Origin: Vulcanimicrobiota bacterium
GTDB lineage: Bacteria > Vulcanimicrobiota > JAJTBE01
Assembly (NCBI GenBank): GCA_021107945.1
Contig: JAIORV010000201.1
Location: 1 to 64,000, forward strand
Length of the DNA stretch: 64,000 nt
Direction of reading: 5' to 3'
Shown here: positions 9,225 through 18,528 of the stretch, one piece after another
Layout of the letters: each line of letters opens with the position of its first letter
Numbering within the stretch: the first letter of the stretch is position 1
Notes under the pieces: model-generated
Told to the model about the DNA's origin: nothing
What the model saw: only the letters and a program-made list of their open reading frames with translations
Databases searched by the model: none
Translations under genes and position numbers: made by a program

Positions 9225-9300
9225 TTCAGTCCCACCTTTGCAGGAGTGACATCTTGCCATGAAAATCAAGGCTGTCAACTTCTCCTGCAGTCAGGGCCTG
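9225..9300 (-). repeat. Repeat family C, copy 1
   Basis: On the minus strand it reads TGCAGGAGAAG...GATTTTCATGGCAAGATG...CACTCCTGCA; the ends TGCAGGAG and CTCCTGCA are inverted repeats. Further copies at 40619-40676 and 45056-45120. Confidence 0.65.
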
Positions 9301-9306
9301 AATAAT

Positions 9307-10275
9307 TTAAAAAAACAATCTGTAAATCAAAAAGATAACTCCACCGGTTAGAAAGAATATGATAATAGCCGCTACGCAACTCCAGTAGGAAATTTTATTA
9401 TCTTCAAACCATGAGGTGGGTCCGGGATTAACTACCTGCATCTTCAGATCCGGACTTCTCAGAGCATGTTTCATATCACGTTTCATATCGGTCAGATTCT
9501 GATATCGCAGACGCGGCTCAATTTCCACCGCTTTTTCTATTATCTTCCGGGTTGCCACTGATACTTCAGGATTCAACTCCTGTATCGCAGGAAGATTAAA
9601 TAAGGATTGGGCGGGATTCTTCCCGGTTAATACATGATAAAGCAACGCGCCTAAATTGTAAACCAGTGTCCTGCGATCAAAAATCCCGTTCTCATCAAAT
9701 TGCTCCGGGGAGGCGTAATCCATCGCGCCCATAACCTTCAATTTACTTGGATCGGTCTCCGTCTGGAATACCCGTGCAAGCCCCAGGTCAATCAATGATA
9801 TGCTGCCTTCCGAATTAACAAGAATATTGGTAAGAGTCAACTCCCGAAAGAAAATAGCCGGGAATTTCTTGTTGAACAGAAAATTCAGAACTTCCGCCAA
9901 CTGCATCCCCCAGTTCAATACATCCTTCTCCCTCAATAGTCCGGCATTCTTCTTCATCAGTGTTTCTATATCGTATGCAGGTATAAATTCCCGAATTATA
10001 TAAAGATTTGCGCCCTCCACAAAAAAATCGATTACCCTGGCAAAGTTGGGATGAGATATCTCCGTCATCTTTATTACTTCCTGCTCAAATTGAGCGATGA
10101 TTTTCTGTCTCTCGAAGCTATCCATCGCAAGAAATTTCATTTCCTTGACAGCCCATAGATTCCCCCTCAAATGAGTATCATCAACAACATAAACATTGGT
10201 GAGTTTACTCTTATGGAGGATCTTTGCTACCCTGTATCTATTCTTTAATATACTGCCCACAGGAAGCGAATGCAT
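9307..10275 (-). CDS. Membrane-anchored Ser/Thr pseudokinase
   Basis: 322 residues with a kinase fold (about 10-272) and one C-terminal membrane helix (about 298-320). The ATP lysine (WAVKEM, K44), DLG (163-165) and SPEQ motifs are kept. The Gly loop is lost (ILHKSKLTNVY), and the catalytic loop reads FRELTLTN (143-150) in place of HRDLKPxN, so the catalytic Asp is Glu and the loop Lys is Thr. The protein is therefore probably inactive or barely active and may act as a partner or scaffold for the active kinase encoded 118 bp downstream. It starts after a strong AAGGAG site. Confidence 0.85.
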   Translation of the reverse strand: MHSLPVGSILKNRYRVAKILHKSKLTNVYVVDDTHLRGNLWAVKEMKFLAMDSFERQKIIAQFEQEVIKMTEISHPNFARVIDFFVEGANLYIIREFIPAYDIETLMKKNAGLLREKDVLNWGMQLAEVLNFLFNKKFPAIFFRELTLTNILVNSEGSISLIDLGLARVFQTETDPSKLKVMGAMDYASPEQFDENGIFDRRTLVYNLGALLYHVLTGKNPAQSLFNLPAIQELNPEVSVATRKIIEKAVEIEPRLRYQNLTDMKRDMKHALRSPDLKMQVVNPGPTSWFEDNKISYWSCVAAIIIFFLTGGVIFLIYRLFF

Positions 10276-10514
10276 AACCCATTCTCCTTACCCAATTCAT
10301 ACGTATGAGGAGTTTCTATTTATTATTGAATAATCCTGTTTTAGACCGTTACATGTAAATATCTTGACAGTTAAAAGCATTCTCTTTATGGAAAATGAAA
10401 AAGTATTCAACAAGGGAAATATATGCTTCTTGTAAAAATCTTCATAGATGTTAATCTATACTTTTATCTAAATATAGGATTGCCCAAAAAACATGTAAAC
10501 CCGAGGAGAATATT

Positions 10515-11708
10515 ATGTCTTTTAATAAACCGCCCCAAATTAATTCGATAATAATAATGGGTTATCGTCCCTTTAAAAATACCAGATTTGACTTTGAAAA
10601 TCCAGATATTATTGTGGGAGCAAACGGCTCGGGAAAATCAAGCCTTTTTGAGTTTTTTAAATTTTTAAGGGACTCCTGTTATCGTGATGAGATTCCATCT
10701 GAAATTATTCAGGGCTCATCGGGACAGGAAATTTTTCATAAGCCCGGACCGGAAAAATTCTGGTGGAGTGTTGAAATCGACCTGGGGAGAGGAGGAATCC
10801 CTCTCAGATTCCAGGGTGAGTTAATGGGGCCGCCCGGGAAAATACGGATTACATTTGAGCAAGTTGTCACAAAATCCCCAATCCACAATGGTTGCGATGA
10901 ACCCTACCTTTTCCTGAAATTCAGGGAGGGAAAGGGAATTGTAAGAGATCTCATAGATAAAGAAATGAAGAGAAAAGAATGGGATTTTAAAAAGCCAAAC
11001 AAGCTGGCTTTGAGTAGCATTACCGATCCCACGCTTGAAACATTATATGAGCTTCGAAATTATATCAGGAGCTGGAGATTCTATTCTTCATTTAACATTA
11101 ATAATGAAAAAATCAGAAAACCCGCATCAATCACTGAAGAACCGGTTTTAAGAGAGGATGCAGGGAACCTCAGTGCGGTATTATTTTATTTGATGACGGA
11201 GCATCCGATGATATTTCAGGAATTACAGTCAGATATCCACTCGGTTATACCGGGATTTAAAAGTCTTAATGTCAAGGCACGTGGCGGACCGGGGCAGGTT
11301 ATGGCTTTCTGGTCGGAAAAGGGATTCGAGGATGAGCTTACATTAGCCGATCTTTCCGACGGAACGCTGAGATACATATGCTGGGCTACACTATTTCTTC
11401 ACCCCAATCCTCCCACCTTGATATGTATTGATGAGCCTGATCAGGGTGTACATCCCCGTACGTTGCCAAAGATTGCCTCGTTAATCGAAGGTGCGGCGGA
11501 GAGAACTCAAATTATTACTGCCACACATTCCTCTTATTTCCTGATGCAATTTGATATTGAGAATATCTCCGTTATGAAGAAAATTATGGGAGAATGTCTA
11601 TATTTTAAACCCAAGAATAACAAGGCTCTTATATCAAACCTGGAGGAATTCGGCAAAAACGAATTGGAAATCATGCACAGGAATGATGAAATGGAGGCCT
11701 TGATGTGA
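10515..11708 (+). CDS. AAA/ABC-type ATPase (AAA_21 family)
   Basis: 397 residues. Walker A GANGSGKSS (35-43), a signature-like LSDGTLRYI (about 279-287), Walker B LICIDEPDQGVHP (about 301-313) and an H-loop TATHSS (about 334) mark an SMC/RecF-type ATPase without a long coiled coil. The next gene overlaps by GTGA and encodes a TOPRIM/DUF4276-like protein. Such ATPase plus TOPRIM/DUF4276 pairs resemble OLD-family and Gabija-like nuclease modules and are often found in defence islands. Here the pair stands alone, so a defence role is inference. Confidence 0.85.
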   Translation: MSFNKPPQINSIIIMGYRPFKNTRFDFENPDIIVGANGSGKSSLFEFFKFLRDSCYRDEIPSEIIQGSSGQEIFHKPGPEKFWWSVEIDLGRGGIPLRFQGELMGPPGKIRITFEQVVTKSPIHNGCDEPYLFLKFREGKGIVRDLIDKEMKRKEWDFKKPNKLALSSITDPTLETLYELRNYIRSWRFYSSFNINNEKIRKPASITEEPVLREDAGNLSAVLFYLMTEHPMIFQELQSDIHSVIPGFKSLNVKARGGPGQVMAFWSEKGFEDELTLADLSDGTLRYICWATLFLHPNPPTLICIDEPDQGVHPRTLPKIASLIEGAAERTQIITATHSSYFLMQFDIENISVMKKIMGECLYFKPKNNKALISNLEEFGKNELEIMHRNDEMEALM

Positions 11709-12367
11709 ACATTTCAAGGATTATGATTTATGTTGAAGGCCCGTCTGATAAACTCGTATTGGAGAGCATTTTAAGACCTGTCGTGGATGAAGCTGAGGAG
11801 AATTACACACTTATCACTTTTCATGAAAGAGGGGGGAAAGATGATCTTGTTACTAAAACAATGATAAAGTCAGCAAATATCCTTATGAATGATTTGAATG
11901 CTTTCATTTTTATTGTTCCTGATTTGTATCCATTAAACAAGGGAATTGTCCATAATAATTATCAGGAATTGAAAACAGAATTAATTAATAATTTCGAGAG
12001 AAAAATAATTCAATCAAGGTTTAGAAATGAAATAGAAAATATTAGAAAAAGGTTTTTTGTACATTGCTTTAAATATGAGCTTGAAACGCTAATCCTCGCC
12101 TCACCGAATAATTTGAAAAGATATCTTAGGACAGACAACCTGGAAATTACCTGGAAACATCCACCGGAAGATCAGAATGATATTAATCCCCCTTCAAAAA
12201 TCATCGAAAGAATATTTAGAGTTCGCAATAAGAAATATAAAAAAACAAAAGACGGGCCGGCAATATTACGAAATGTTGATTACCGGGAATTGGCTTCAAT
12301 ATGCAATCAGAACTTCAAGCCCTTTGTCGAGGATATAATCGGAATAATAAGAAAGCGGCAAGCATGA
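11705..12367 (+). CDS. TOPRIM/DUF4276-like partner of the AAA ATPase
   Basis: 220 residues from a GTG start that overlaps the ATPase stop codon. The N-terminus IMIYVEGPSDKLVLESIL holds the conserved Glu typical of TOPRIM/DUF4276 proteins, and a conserved-looking acidic strand follows (FIFIVPDLYP, about 78-87). The rest is helical and basic. TOPRIM domains bind metal and cut or nick nucleic acid in OLD-family systems. The strict coupling suggests a two-subunit complex. The exact subfamily is uncertain. Confidence 0.65.
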   Translation: MNISRIMIYVEGPSDKLVLESILRPVVDEAEENYTLITFHERGGKDDLVTKTMIKSANILMNDLNAFIFIVPDLYPLNKGIVHNNYQELKTELINNFERKIIQSRFRNEIENIRKRFFVHCFKYELETLILASPNNLKRYLRTDNLEITWKHPPEDQNDINPPSKIIERIFRVRNKKYKKTKDGPAILRNVDYRELASICNQNFKPFVEDIIGIIRKRQA

Positions 12368-12515
12368 TTCATAATTCTGCAATAGGGATTATCAAGATGA
12401 GCTTTTTCTTGCCGGGGGTGTTTTATCACCTTCAAATCAATCAATAATCACACTCAACCCGCAGTGGTAAAATAGATTTTTTATGGTAAAATGATTGTCA
12501 AGGGGGGAATATAAT

Positions 12516-14198
12516 ATGCAACCACAGATGCAGAATTACAAGCCTGTCAATAAACCCGATTTCGCCGGGTATATTTCACAAGAGGCAAAGAAGAAATTTA
12601 CCACAAGAGTAATAATCATCATCGCACTGTTTTTCATGCTCAGCAGGGGATTGCCCGAAGGTATGAGACCTTTCTTTGCAGCGAAGGTCGAAGCTATCAA
12701 ATATGCAGAAACATCAAGGGGTACATTCCAGAACGACCATATATGGTATGTGGAAAAGAACTTTGAGGGAAATCGGGCAGAAGATAGTGTATCATACCTC
12801 AAAAAGTTTTCTGTAAAGGGAGAGAATGAATCAGAGAAAATTGCAAAGATTGAGTTAAAAGATCCCTGGCTGCTGGCTGGAAAAGACAGGATATGGATAA
12901 TTTCAAAGAATGGGTGGCAGGAATATTTTGAGGGCAATCTGTCGGAAATATCCGGCGAAGATGATTTTGGGGGAATATCCAAGCCATTCTTATACAACGG
13001 ATCTCCCGCCGTCCTGGATAGAAGAGGCGAAGAAGTATATATATCAACGCTTGAGGACGGAAAATGGAAAAGAGATGTAAAGATTTCTTTAGTTGATGAA
13101 AGCGGATATGCTCCTTCCAAGATAAAAGAAGTTCAGGTTTTAATACATAACAATAATCTCATAGTATTTCACCGCAGGGAAGACAAGGTAAATTATGCCA
13201 CATGCCAAAAATCCGGCGACGGCTTCGAGTTATCAGGCAATTGGGAGAATATCTGCAAGGTTGGAGCCAACTGGTCTGCAATTCTTTACAATAGCAAACC
13301 TGCCGTTGTTGTGGCACAATTCAAGGAGTTCAAGGCATTAAAAAATAAAAACATGAAAACCCAAGATGTTTTTCTCAAATCGATGCAAGAGATCAAGAAG
13401 AATTTATCGGGGCAGGACATCGCCGGGTTCATAAAAAACGGCGATAAGTGGGAGAAGTTTGCGGGATTCAAGGAGAAGATAGTGGGGAGCATGGGGGTTT
13501 TTGCCGATAACGAATCAGGAAGCCTCATTGTATTTTCACAGTTGATCCCACCGTCACTTCGTCTTGTGATATTAGAAGACGGCAGGATGATAAAGGACAG
13601 AACTTTTGACAGGGCATTCAATCTGGGTTCCATAGGTTATATAATAATTGTGTTTATGATTATAATCACATCTATTCCGTTTATCGTTGTGTTTGTGATT
13701 TCAAAGTGGGCTGAGAATTACAGGGTAACGGAATTTTCCTGTGAAGCAGGAAATGCGCCCTATGCTTCGTTGTGGAAAAGGGGAATTGCCCGGTTTATAG
13801 ATACCTTGATATATTTTGCACCTGTAATAGTGGGACAATTTTTCTTCAGTGAAATTTATAAAAACCCGCTGAATATGATATCGCTTGAATTTATCCTCAA
13901 ATTTCTCTTCTTCTTTTTAGCCTGGCTTGTCTGGATGTTCTTTATGGCGATAATTATGTGTTTCCTTGAAGGCAAATATGGTCAGACCCCGGGCAAGATG
14001 ATACTTGGCATAAAGGTTATCGGGGCTGATGATATGATGCCCTGTGGATTCCTGCGTGCCGTTCTTCGATATTTCTGCCTGTATGTTGACGGGATATTCT
14101 CGTATATGGTCGGGATAACAGTTATCGCTTTTACTTTCAGGTGGCAGAGGGTCGGCGACCTTGCCGCGAAGACCGTGGTTGTGGATTTAAACAAATAG
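12516..14198 (+). CDS. RDD-family membrane protein with large extracytoplasmic domain
   Basis: 560 residues from ATG 12516, chosen because AGGGGGG (12501-12507) lies at the right distance; a TTG at 12495 is less likely. One membrane helix (about 28-46) leads to a beta-rich domain of about 320 residues with repeated 'IWYVE..', 'W.ll..kDr.Wi' strands, propeller-like. A membrane helix (about 378-400) and an RDD domain (about 415-550; RFIDTLIYF, GQTPGKMILGIKV, QRVGDLAAKTVVVD) follow. RDD proteins include transporters and accessory membrane proteins; the job of the outside domain is unknown. A paralogue starts 13 bp downstream. Confidence 0.85.
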   Translation: MQPQMQNYKPVNKPDFAGYISQEAKKKFTTRVIIIIALFFMLSRGLPEGMRPFFAAKVEAIKYAETSRGTFQNDHIWYVEKNFEGNRAEDSVSYLKKFSVKGENESEKIAKIELKDPWLLAGKDRIWIISKNGWQEYFEGNLSEISGEDDFGGISKPFLYNGSPAVLDRRGEEVYISTLEDGKWKRDVKISLVDESGYAPSKIKEVQVLIHNNNLIVFHRREDKVNYATCQKSGDGFELSGNWENICKVGANWSAILYNSKPAVVVAQFKEFKALKNKNMKTQDVFLKSMQEIKKNLSGQDIAGFIKNGDKWEKFAGFKEKIVGSMGVFADNESGSLIVFSQLIPPSLRLVILEDGRMIKDRTFDRAFNLGSIGYIIIVFMIIITSIPFIVVFVISKWAENYRVTEFSCEAGNAPYASLWKRGIARFIDTLIYFAPVIVGQFFFSEIYKNPLNMISLEFILKFLFFFLAWLVWMFFMAIIMCFLEGKYGQTPGKMILGIKVIGADDMMPCGFLRAVLRYFCLYVDGIFSYMVGITVIAFTFRWQRVGDLAAKTVVVDLNK

Positions 14199-14211
14199 GG
14201 AGGGGATAATA

Positions 14212-15891
14212 ATGCAACAGTATCATTATACTGAGCCAAAAGTTCCTGATGGCTACAAATCTGCGGACTCAAAGAACAAGTTTTTAACTTATGTCATAAC
14301 CCTTGTTGTGATCCTGTTTGTTGTTCAGATGGGACTTCCATTTGTTCTTATGATTTTTATGGGGCCGATGTTTATGTTTAGTACGATAACAGATATGCGT
14401 GTCGGGCAGATAGATCGGGGGGCATTTTACCGGGGATGTATATGGTACACGGAGACCAACCTGAGTGATGGGCCTAAACTTAAAAGGCTTCATGTTACGG
14501 GGGGTTCGAAGCCTGAAACCGTATGCGATATTCCTATGGGGGATGTCTGGTTGCTGAGCGATAAAGACAGGATGTGGATAGTATCCCGCAACGGTTTGCT
14601 CGAGTACAGGGACGGCAAGATATCAGAGGTATTCAGGAAGAAAATTAAAGCTGAAATATCCAGGCCGTTTTTCTATAAAGGACACCCCGCGATGGTCGTC
14701 GAGGCACAGAGTCATCTTTTCAGAATCCGTTATTTTGATAAGGGCCAATGGCAGGACGGTGAGGAATTCGAGTTGATTGACGAGAGCGAGAGCGGGTGTT
14801 ATTCCTCGGTCTCAAATATCCAGGTACTTAATTGTAATGATAAACTCTACCTTTTTCACAGGCAGGAGACCGGGCTTTACTGCTTCGAAGGCATTCCTAA
14901 TAAGGGCGATAATCTTTCAGGGAAATGGGAAAGTGTCGGAAAAATTTTTGGTGGGGATTGGACGACCACATGTTTTAAAGACAGTCCAACGGTAATAATG
15001 GGAGATTTCCCTGCTCCATTCCAGAGTCCCAAAATCAAAGCTGTCCGGAAGAATGGGGAGCAATGGGAAGAAATTTTTAAACACAAAGTTGGAATCGTTA
15101 CAAACATCGGAGTTTTTCACAGCGGCAAAGGGGATGACCTGTACCTCCTCGCAGGAGGATTTCCCGGAAGCTATCGACTTCTTTCGATTAAAGGAAACAA
15201 AATCATAAAAGATGACAGGTTTGGAAAGAGGGGATTTTCCCCGTTTCCCCCCATTATGGTTGGTATGATGATCTTCTTCAATATACTGATAGCAATAGTT
15301 TTTCCTCTTGCGATAATTATGTTTATTTCAAAATGGATAAAGCAATTCAGGATAATCGGATTCTCATTTAAAGAGAGACAAATACAATATGCCCCGCTAT
15401 GGAAAAGGGCGGTTGCAAAGATAATAGACAGCGCAATATTTTATGCGCCTGCGGTTATTGTTTACCTCTATTTCATACGAGCTTTTTTCAATTTCGAGAT
15501 ATTTTTCCCGTTCGAATTACCGAGTCATTTTTTCCTGATGATACTGGGAGTAATACTCTGGTCCGCGCTCATACTATTTGTATTCAGTTACATGGAGGGT
15601 AGCTCCGGCCAGACCCCTGGAAAACGCATTATGAAAATAAAAGTCCTGTCTGCGGACGACCTTGAGAATTGCGGATTCTTACGAGCATTGGGAAGAAATA
15701 TCGCTATGGTTGTTGACGGGATGTTTCATAGCCTCGTGGGAATCCTTATGATCGCATTTACCGGCAGATATCAGAGGTTGGGAGATATGCTGGGAAGTAC
15801 GATTGTCGTGGATTGTGAAGAACAGAAGTCGGATTACGGAGAACGAAGGACAGAGAACGAATCTGTTGGAGGGATGTCCTCATCCCGATAA
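14212..15891 (+). CDS. RDD-family membrane protein, paralogue with repeat-derived tail
   Basis: 559 residues, same architecture as its upstream neighbour: helix (about 25-45), beta-rich outside domain with the shared 'WLLSDKDRMWIVSRNGLLEY' strand pattern, helix, then RDD (RAVAKIIDSAIFY in the variant RAVAKI form, GQTPGKRIMKIKVLSADD, QRLGDMLGSTIVVD). The strong GAGGGG site fixes the start. The protein should end near VVD as the paralogue does, but it runs on for about 25 residues (EEQKSDYGERRTENESVGG...), encoded by intergenic-type repeat DNA including hairpin family A, which supplies the stop codon. Confidence 0.85.
   Translation: MQQYHYTEPKVPDGYKSADSKNKFLTYVITLVVILFVVQMGLPFVLMIFMGPMFMFSTITDMRVGQIDRGAFYRGCIWYTETNLSDGPKLKRLHVTGGSKPETVCDIPMGDVWLLSDKDRMWIVSRNGLLEYRDGKISEVFRKKIKAEISRPFFYKGHPAMVVEAQSHLFRIRYFDKGQWQDGEEFELIDESESGCYSSVSNIQVLNCNDKLYLFHRQETGLYCFEGIPNKGDNLSGKWESVGKIFGGDWTTTCFKDSPTVIMGDFPAPFQSPKIKAVRKNGEQWEEIFKHKVGIVTNIGVFHSGKGDDLYLLAGGFPGSYRLLSIKGNKIIKDDRFGKRGFSPFPPIMVGMMIFFNILIAIVFPLAIIMFISKWIKQFRIIGFSFKERQIQYAPLWKRAVAKIIDSAIFYAPAVIVYLYFIRAFFNFEIFFPFELPSHFFLMILGVILWSALILFVFSYMEGSSGQTPGKRIMKIKVLSADDLENCGFLRALGRNIAMVVDGMFHSLVGILMIAFTGRYQRLGDMLGSTIVVDCEEQKSDYGERRTENESVGGMSSSR
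15864..15891 (+). repeat. Hairpin repeat family A, copy 5 (forms gene 3' end)
   Basis: Stem variant GGGATG-TCCT-CATCCC. It encodes the last residues and the stop codon of the second RDD gene. Confidence 0.8.
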
Positions 15892-16165
15892 ACGGAGAAC
15901 GCAGGGCGAACGTTTTCACCACGAAGCCGCGAAGTTCGCGAAGTAAATGAATGATAGCGGAGATCGGAAGTTGGGTAGCGGAGGTTTTCAAACCTCCCTA
16001 ATAAACGGAGAACGCAGGGCGAACGTTTTGCCGCGAAGTTCGCGAAGCAAATGAATGATAGCGGAGATCGGAAGTTGGGTAGCGGAGGTTTTCAAACCTC
16101 CCAGGCAAACGGAGAACGCAGGGCGAACGTTTTCACCACGAAGCCACGAAGTTCACGAAGAATTC
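15892..16165. repeat. Tandem array of about 105-112 bp units
   Basis: Two and a half units begin 'aaacggagaacgcagggcgaacgttt' (about 15890, 16002, 16109) and contain 'cgaagttcgcgaag', 'aatgaatgatagcggagatc' and the GGAGGTTTTCAAACCTCC palindrome (15975-15998 and 16079-16102). The units differ by small deletions. No gene; the DNA between 16165 and 16446 adds 'ccgtgtcctccgtggcttcgtgg' words. Confidence 0.8.
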
Positions 16166-16446
16166 CATAATTAAACATCTCCGTGTCCTCCGTGGCTTCG
16201 TGGTTAAACTTCATGAACACTACACGAACTGTGCGAACTCTGCGAACTCCGTGTTAAACAAATATCATCTCTACAATATAATATAATCCCGGAAGGATTT
16301 CCCGTCATTTGCGCAAACTGAATGGGTAAAGATTGTATATTATATATAGAAAGCTTAATCAGATAACTATTCAAAAAATATATTCTCTAAACTTTTCAGT
16401 TTTACCGCTAATCCATCAAATTTCAAGAACAATTCAAGGAGGAATA

Positions 16447-17229
16447 ATGTCAAACGAGTTTATAGCGACGATCGACGATGATATTACAGAGGAAGAATTA
16501 CTGGAACAGGTAGATTTCGAAAGAATGCCCCGGCATGTATGCATAATAATGGACGGAAACCGGCGATGGGCAAAGGAAAAAGGTATGCCCGGGTTTTTAG
16601 GCCACAAGCAGGGTGTCGAGTCATTCAGAACTATTATGATAGCGGCGTGCGAGTTGGGAATCAAACATCTTACTATATATGCTTTTTCCATGGAGAACTG
16701 GAAGCGAACGTCAAAAGAAATTAGTGTTCTGATGAAGCTTTTTGAGGATTATTGCAATAACGAGAAACAGCTCATGAAGGAAATAGGGGTTCAGTTTCAT
16801 GTTCTTGGTGAGATATCTGCTCTTGCTCCGAATGTTTCCAGAGCAATGAAGGAAGCTGGGGAATATACAAAAGATGGAGACAGGATGAAGCTCAATATAT
16901 GTGTAAATTATGGCGGGCGTTACGAGATTCTGCGGGGAGCATTGAAACTGGCGGACGACATAAAGGAAGGAAGAGTTAACCCTGACGAAGTAACCGAGGA
17001 CGATTTTTCCAATTACCTCTATACGGTAGGTCAACCGGATCCGGATCTGATGATACGCACAAGCGGCGAGCTTCGAATAAGCAATTTCCTCCTTTGGCAA
17101 AATGCATATTCCGAGTTCTGGTTCACAAACAAGTACTGGCCTGACCTTGACAAAAAAGCTCTTCTTGCGGCGATAGTTGATTTCCAGAAAAGAGATCGTC
17201 GCTATGGCGGCGGCAAAACCAAGTTATAA
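16447..17229 (+). CDS. uppS: Isoprenyl (undecaprenyl) diphosphate synthase
   Basis: 260 residues from ATG 16447, preceded by AAGGAGG (16436-16442); longer forms from 16333 read through AT-rich upstream DNA. The cis-prenyltransferase signature is clear: HVCIIMDGNRRWAKEKG with the catalytic Asp, and near the end the conserved block DLMIRTSGELRISNFLLWQ. It adds isopentenyl units to make the C55 lipid carrier for wall and polysaccharide synthesis. It overlaps cdsA by 26 bp, the usual uppS-cdsA order, but dxr and rseP do not follow. Confidence 0.96.
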   Translation: MSNEFIATIDDDITEEELLEQVDFERMPRHVCIIMDGNRRWAKEKGMPGFLGHKQGVESFRTIMIAACELGIKHLTIYAFSMENWKRTSKEISVLMKLFEDYCNNEKQLMKEIGVQFHVLGEISALAPNVSRAMKEAGEYTKDGDRMKLNICVNYGGRYEILRGALKLADDIKEGRVNPDEVTEDDFSNYLYTVGQPDPDLMIRTSGELRISNFLLWQNAYSEFWFTNKYWPDLDKKALLAAIVDFQKRDRRYGGGKTKL

Positions 17230-18088
17230 AAGGCATGCGGGTGACAAAAAAGTGTTCAAGAGAATAATAACAGGGATACTCCTTGCAATTACAGCAATAG
17301 GACTTATTCTCTGGGGTGTCATACCTCTTGCTGTTTTTATTCTGATACTTGCTTTGATTGGCATCAATGAATTTATTGACCTTGCCATGAAGCATAAGAT
17401 CAGGCCATCCAGGACGATGGCCGTCTTTGGTGTTGTAGTGCTTATAGGCTTTTCCTGCTGGGGCAAGGAAGAATACATGACCCCTCTTGTAATTGGAATC
17501 GCTCTGATCACGATGCTGTTTTATATCTTTAGAAAAGGTCTTCATGTTTCGTCTTTCATGGATGTGAGTGTTGATATAATGGGGATAGTCTATCTGGGGT
17601 GGTTCTTTTGCTTTATGATTTTTATGCGAAAGCTCAACATCCCCGATACTCAGGGGTTTTTCAGGTTCTTCGGTATGAAAATTGATCAGGGAGCGGGGTT
17701 TGTTCTTATCCTTGTTTTCTCAACCGCCCTGTCCGATACCGGCGCATATTTCATAGGAAAATTCCTGGGCAGACATAAACTCTGCCCCAACATAAGTCCC
17801 GGTAAGACCATTGAGGGATCAATCGGGGGGATACTGGGAGCGCTCGCCGGAGCTTTCTTTGTGGGACTTCAGCTTCCATTGGCTGTAACAGACATTGTCA
17901 CAATTGGTCTTTTATGTGGGATATTCGCCCAATTGGGAGACATCTGGGAGTCGATACTCAAAAGAGATGTTCGCGCCAAGGATTCCGGGAGTATTCTGGC
18001 GGGACATGGCGGAGTCCTTGATAGAATTGACTCTTACCTTTTCACCATACCCATAGTCTATTATTATATAAAATACTTTATGTTGTGA
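17204..18088 (+). CDS. cdsA: Phosphatidate cytidylyltransferase
   Basis: 294 residues from ATG 17204, inside the end of uppS; an upstream start at 17177 is possible. Multiple membrane helices lead to the CTP-transferase signature, here SILKRDVRAKDSGSIL followed by AGHGGVLDRIDS. It makes CDP-diacylglycerol, the precursor of acidic and amine phospholipids. Overlap with uppS implies translational coupling. Confidence 0.95.
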   Translation: MAAAKPSYKRHAGDKKVFKRIITGILLAITAIGLILWGVIPLAVFILILALIGINEFIDLAMKHKIRPSRTMAVFGVVVLIGFSCWGKEEYMTPLVIGIALITMLFYIFRKGLHVSSFMDVSVDIMGIVYLGWFFCFMIFMRKLNIPDTQGFFRFFGMKIDQGAGFVLILVFSTALSDTGAYFIGKFLGRHKLCPNISPGKTIEGSIGGILGALAGAFFVGLQLPLAVTDIVTIGLLCGIFAQLGDIWESILKRDVRAKDSGSILAGHGGVLDRIDSYLFTIPIVYYYIKYFML

Positions 18089-18528
18089 TTGCTATGCTTT
18101 TTGATTTTCGAGATTTTACAATGTGTTAATACGAATTGCCTGCCATCCTTACATGCCAACTTCAAATCTCTCTGTCAGGGAAGGAAATAATAGAGATCTG
18201 TATAAACTTCAAGTATATTAGTTGTATTTGATGTCTTCCACGGCGAAGGACCTCGTCAAACCAATCCAGGGCGCGTGGAGATCCTTCGCTATGTGAATCA
18301 AGAATATTCCGTGTTTCTATAAGTGATTGGAATAAGGTTATCCTTTCCTAATATTTGTGCTGAATCCCGGCCTTCGCCGAGGCGGGTTTGTTTTAGAATG
18401 ACAATCGCATAGATTCTATCATATAAAAGCTTGAGCATAGAATACGATGCGTTTTCAAATGGAATACAACGTGTTTTTTAAATGTAAAACACCATAGATG
18501 AAATTAAATATCATAAGGAGGTTTTATT
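18089..18528. repeat. Intergenic region with decayed MITE-like element (about 18226-18410)
   Basis: The middle holds 'gatgtcttccacggcgaagga', 'gagatccttcgctatgtgaatc' and 'agaatgacaat', shared with the elements at 44696-44976 and 60849-61122, but its terminal repeats are lost. The end of the region is AT-rich and holds AAGGAGG before the next start codon. No gene. Confidence 0.6.

Noticed and set aside
15892-16165. Possible CRISPR array from regularly repeated units
   Set aside because: The units are over 100 bp, degenerate and without unique spacers; they are tandem copies of intergenic repeats.
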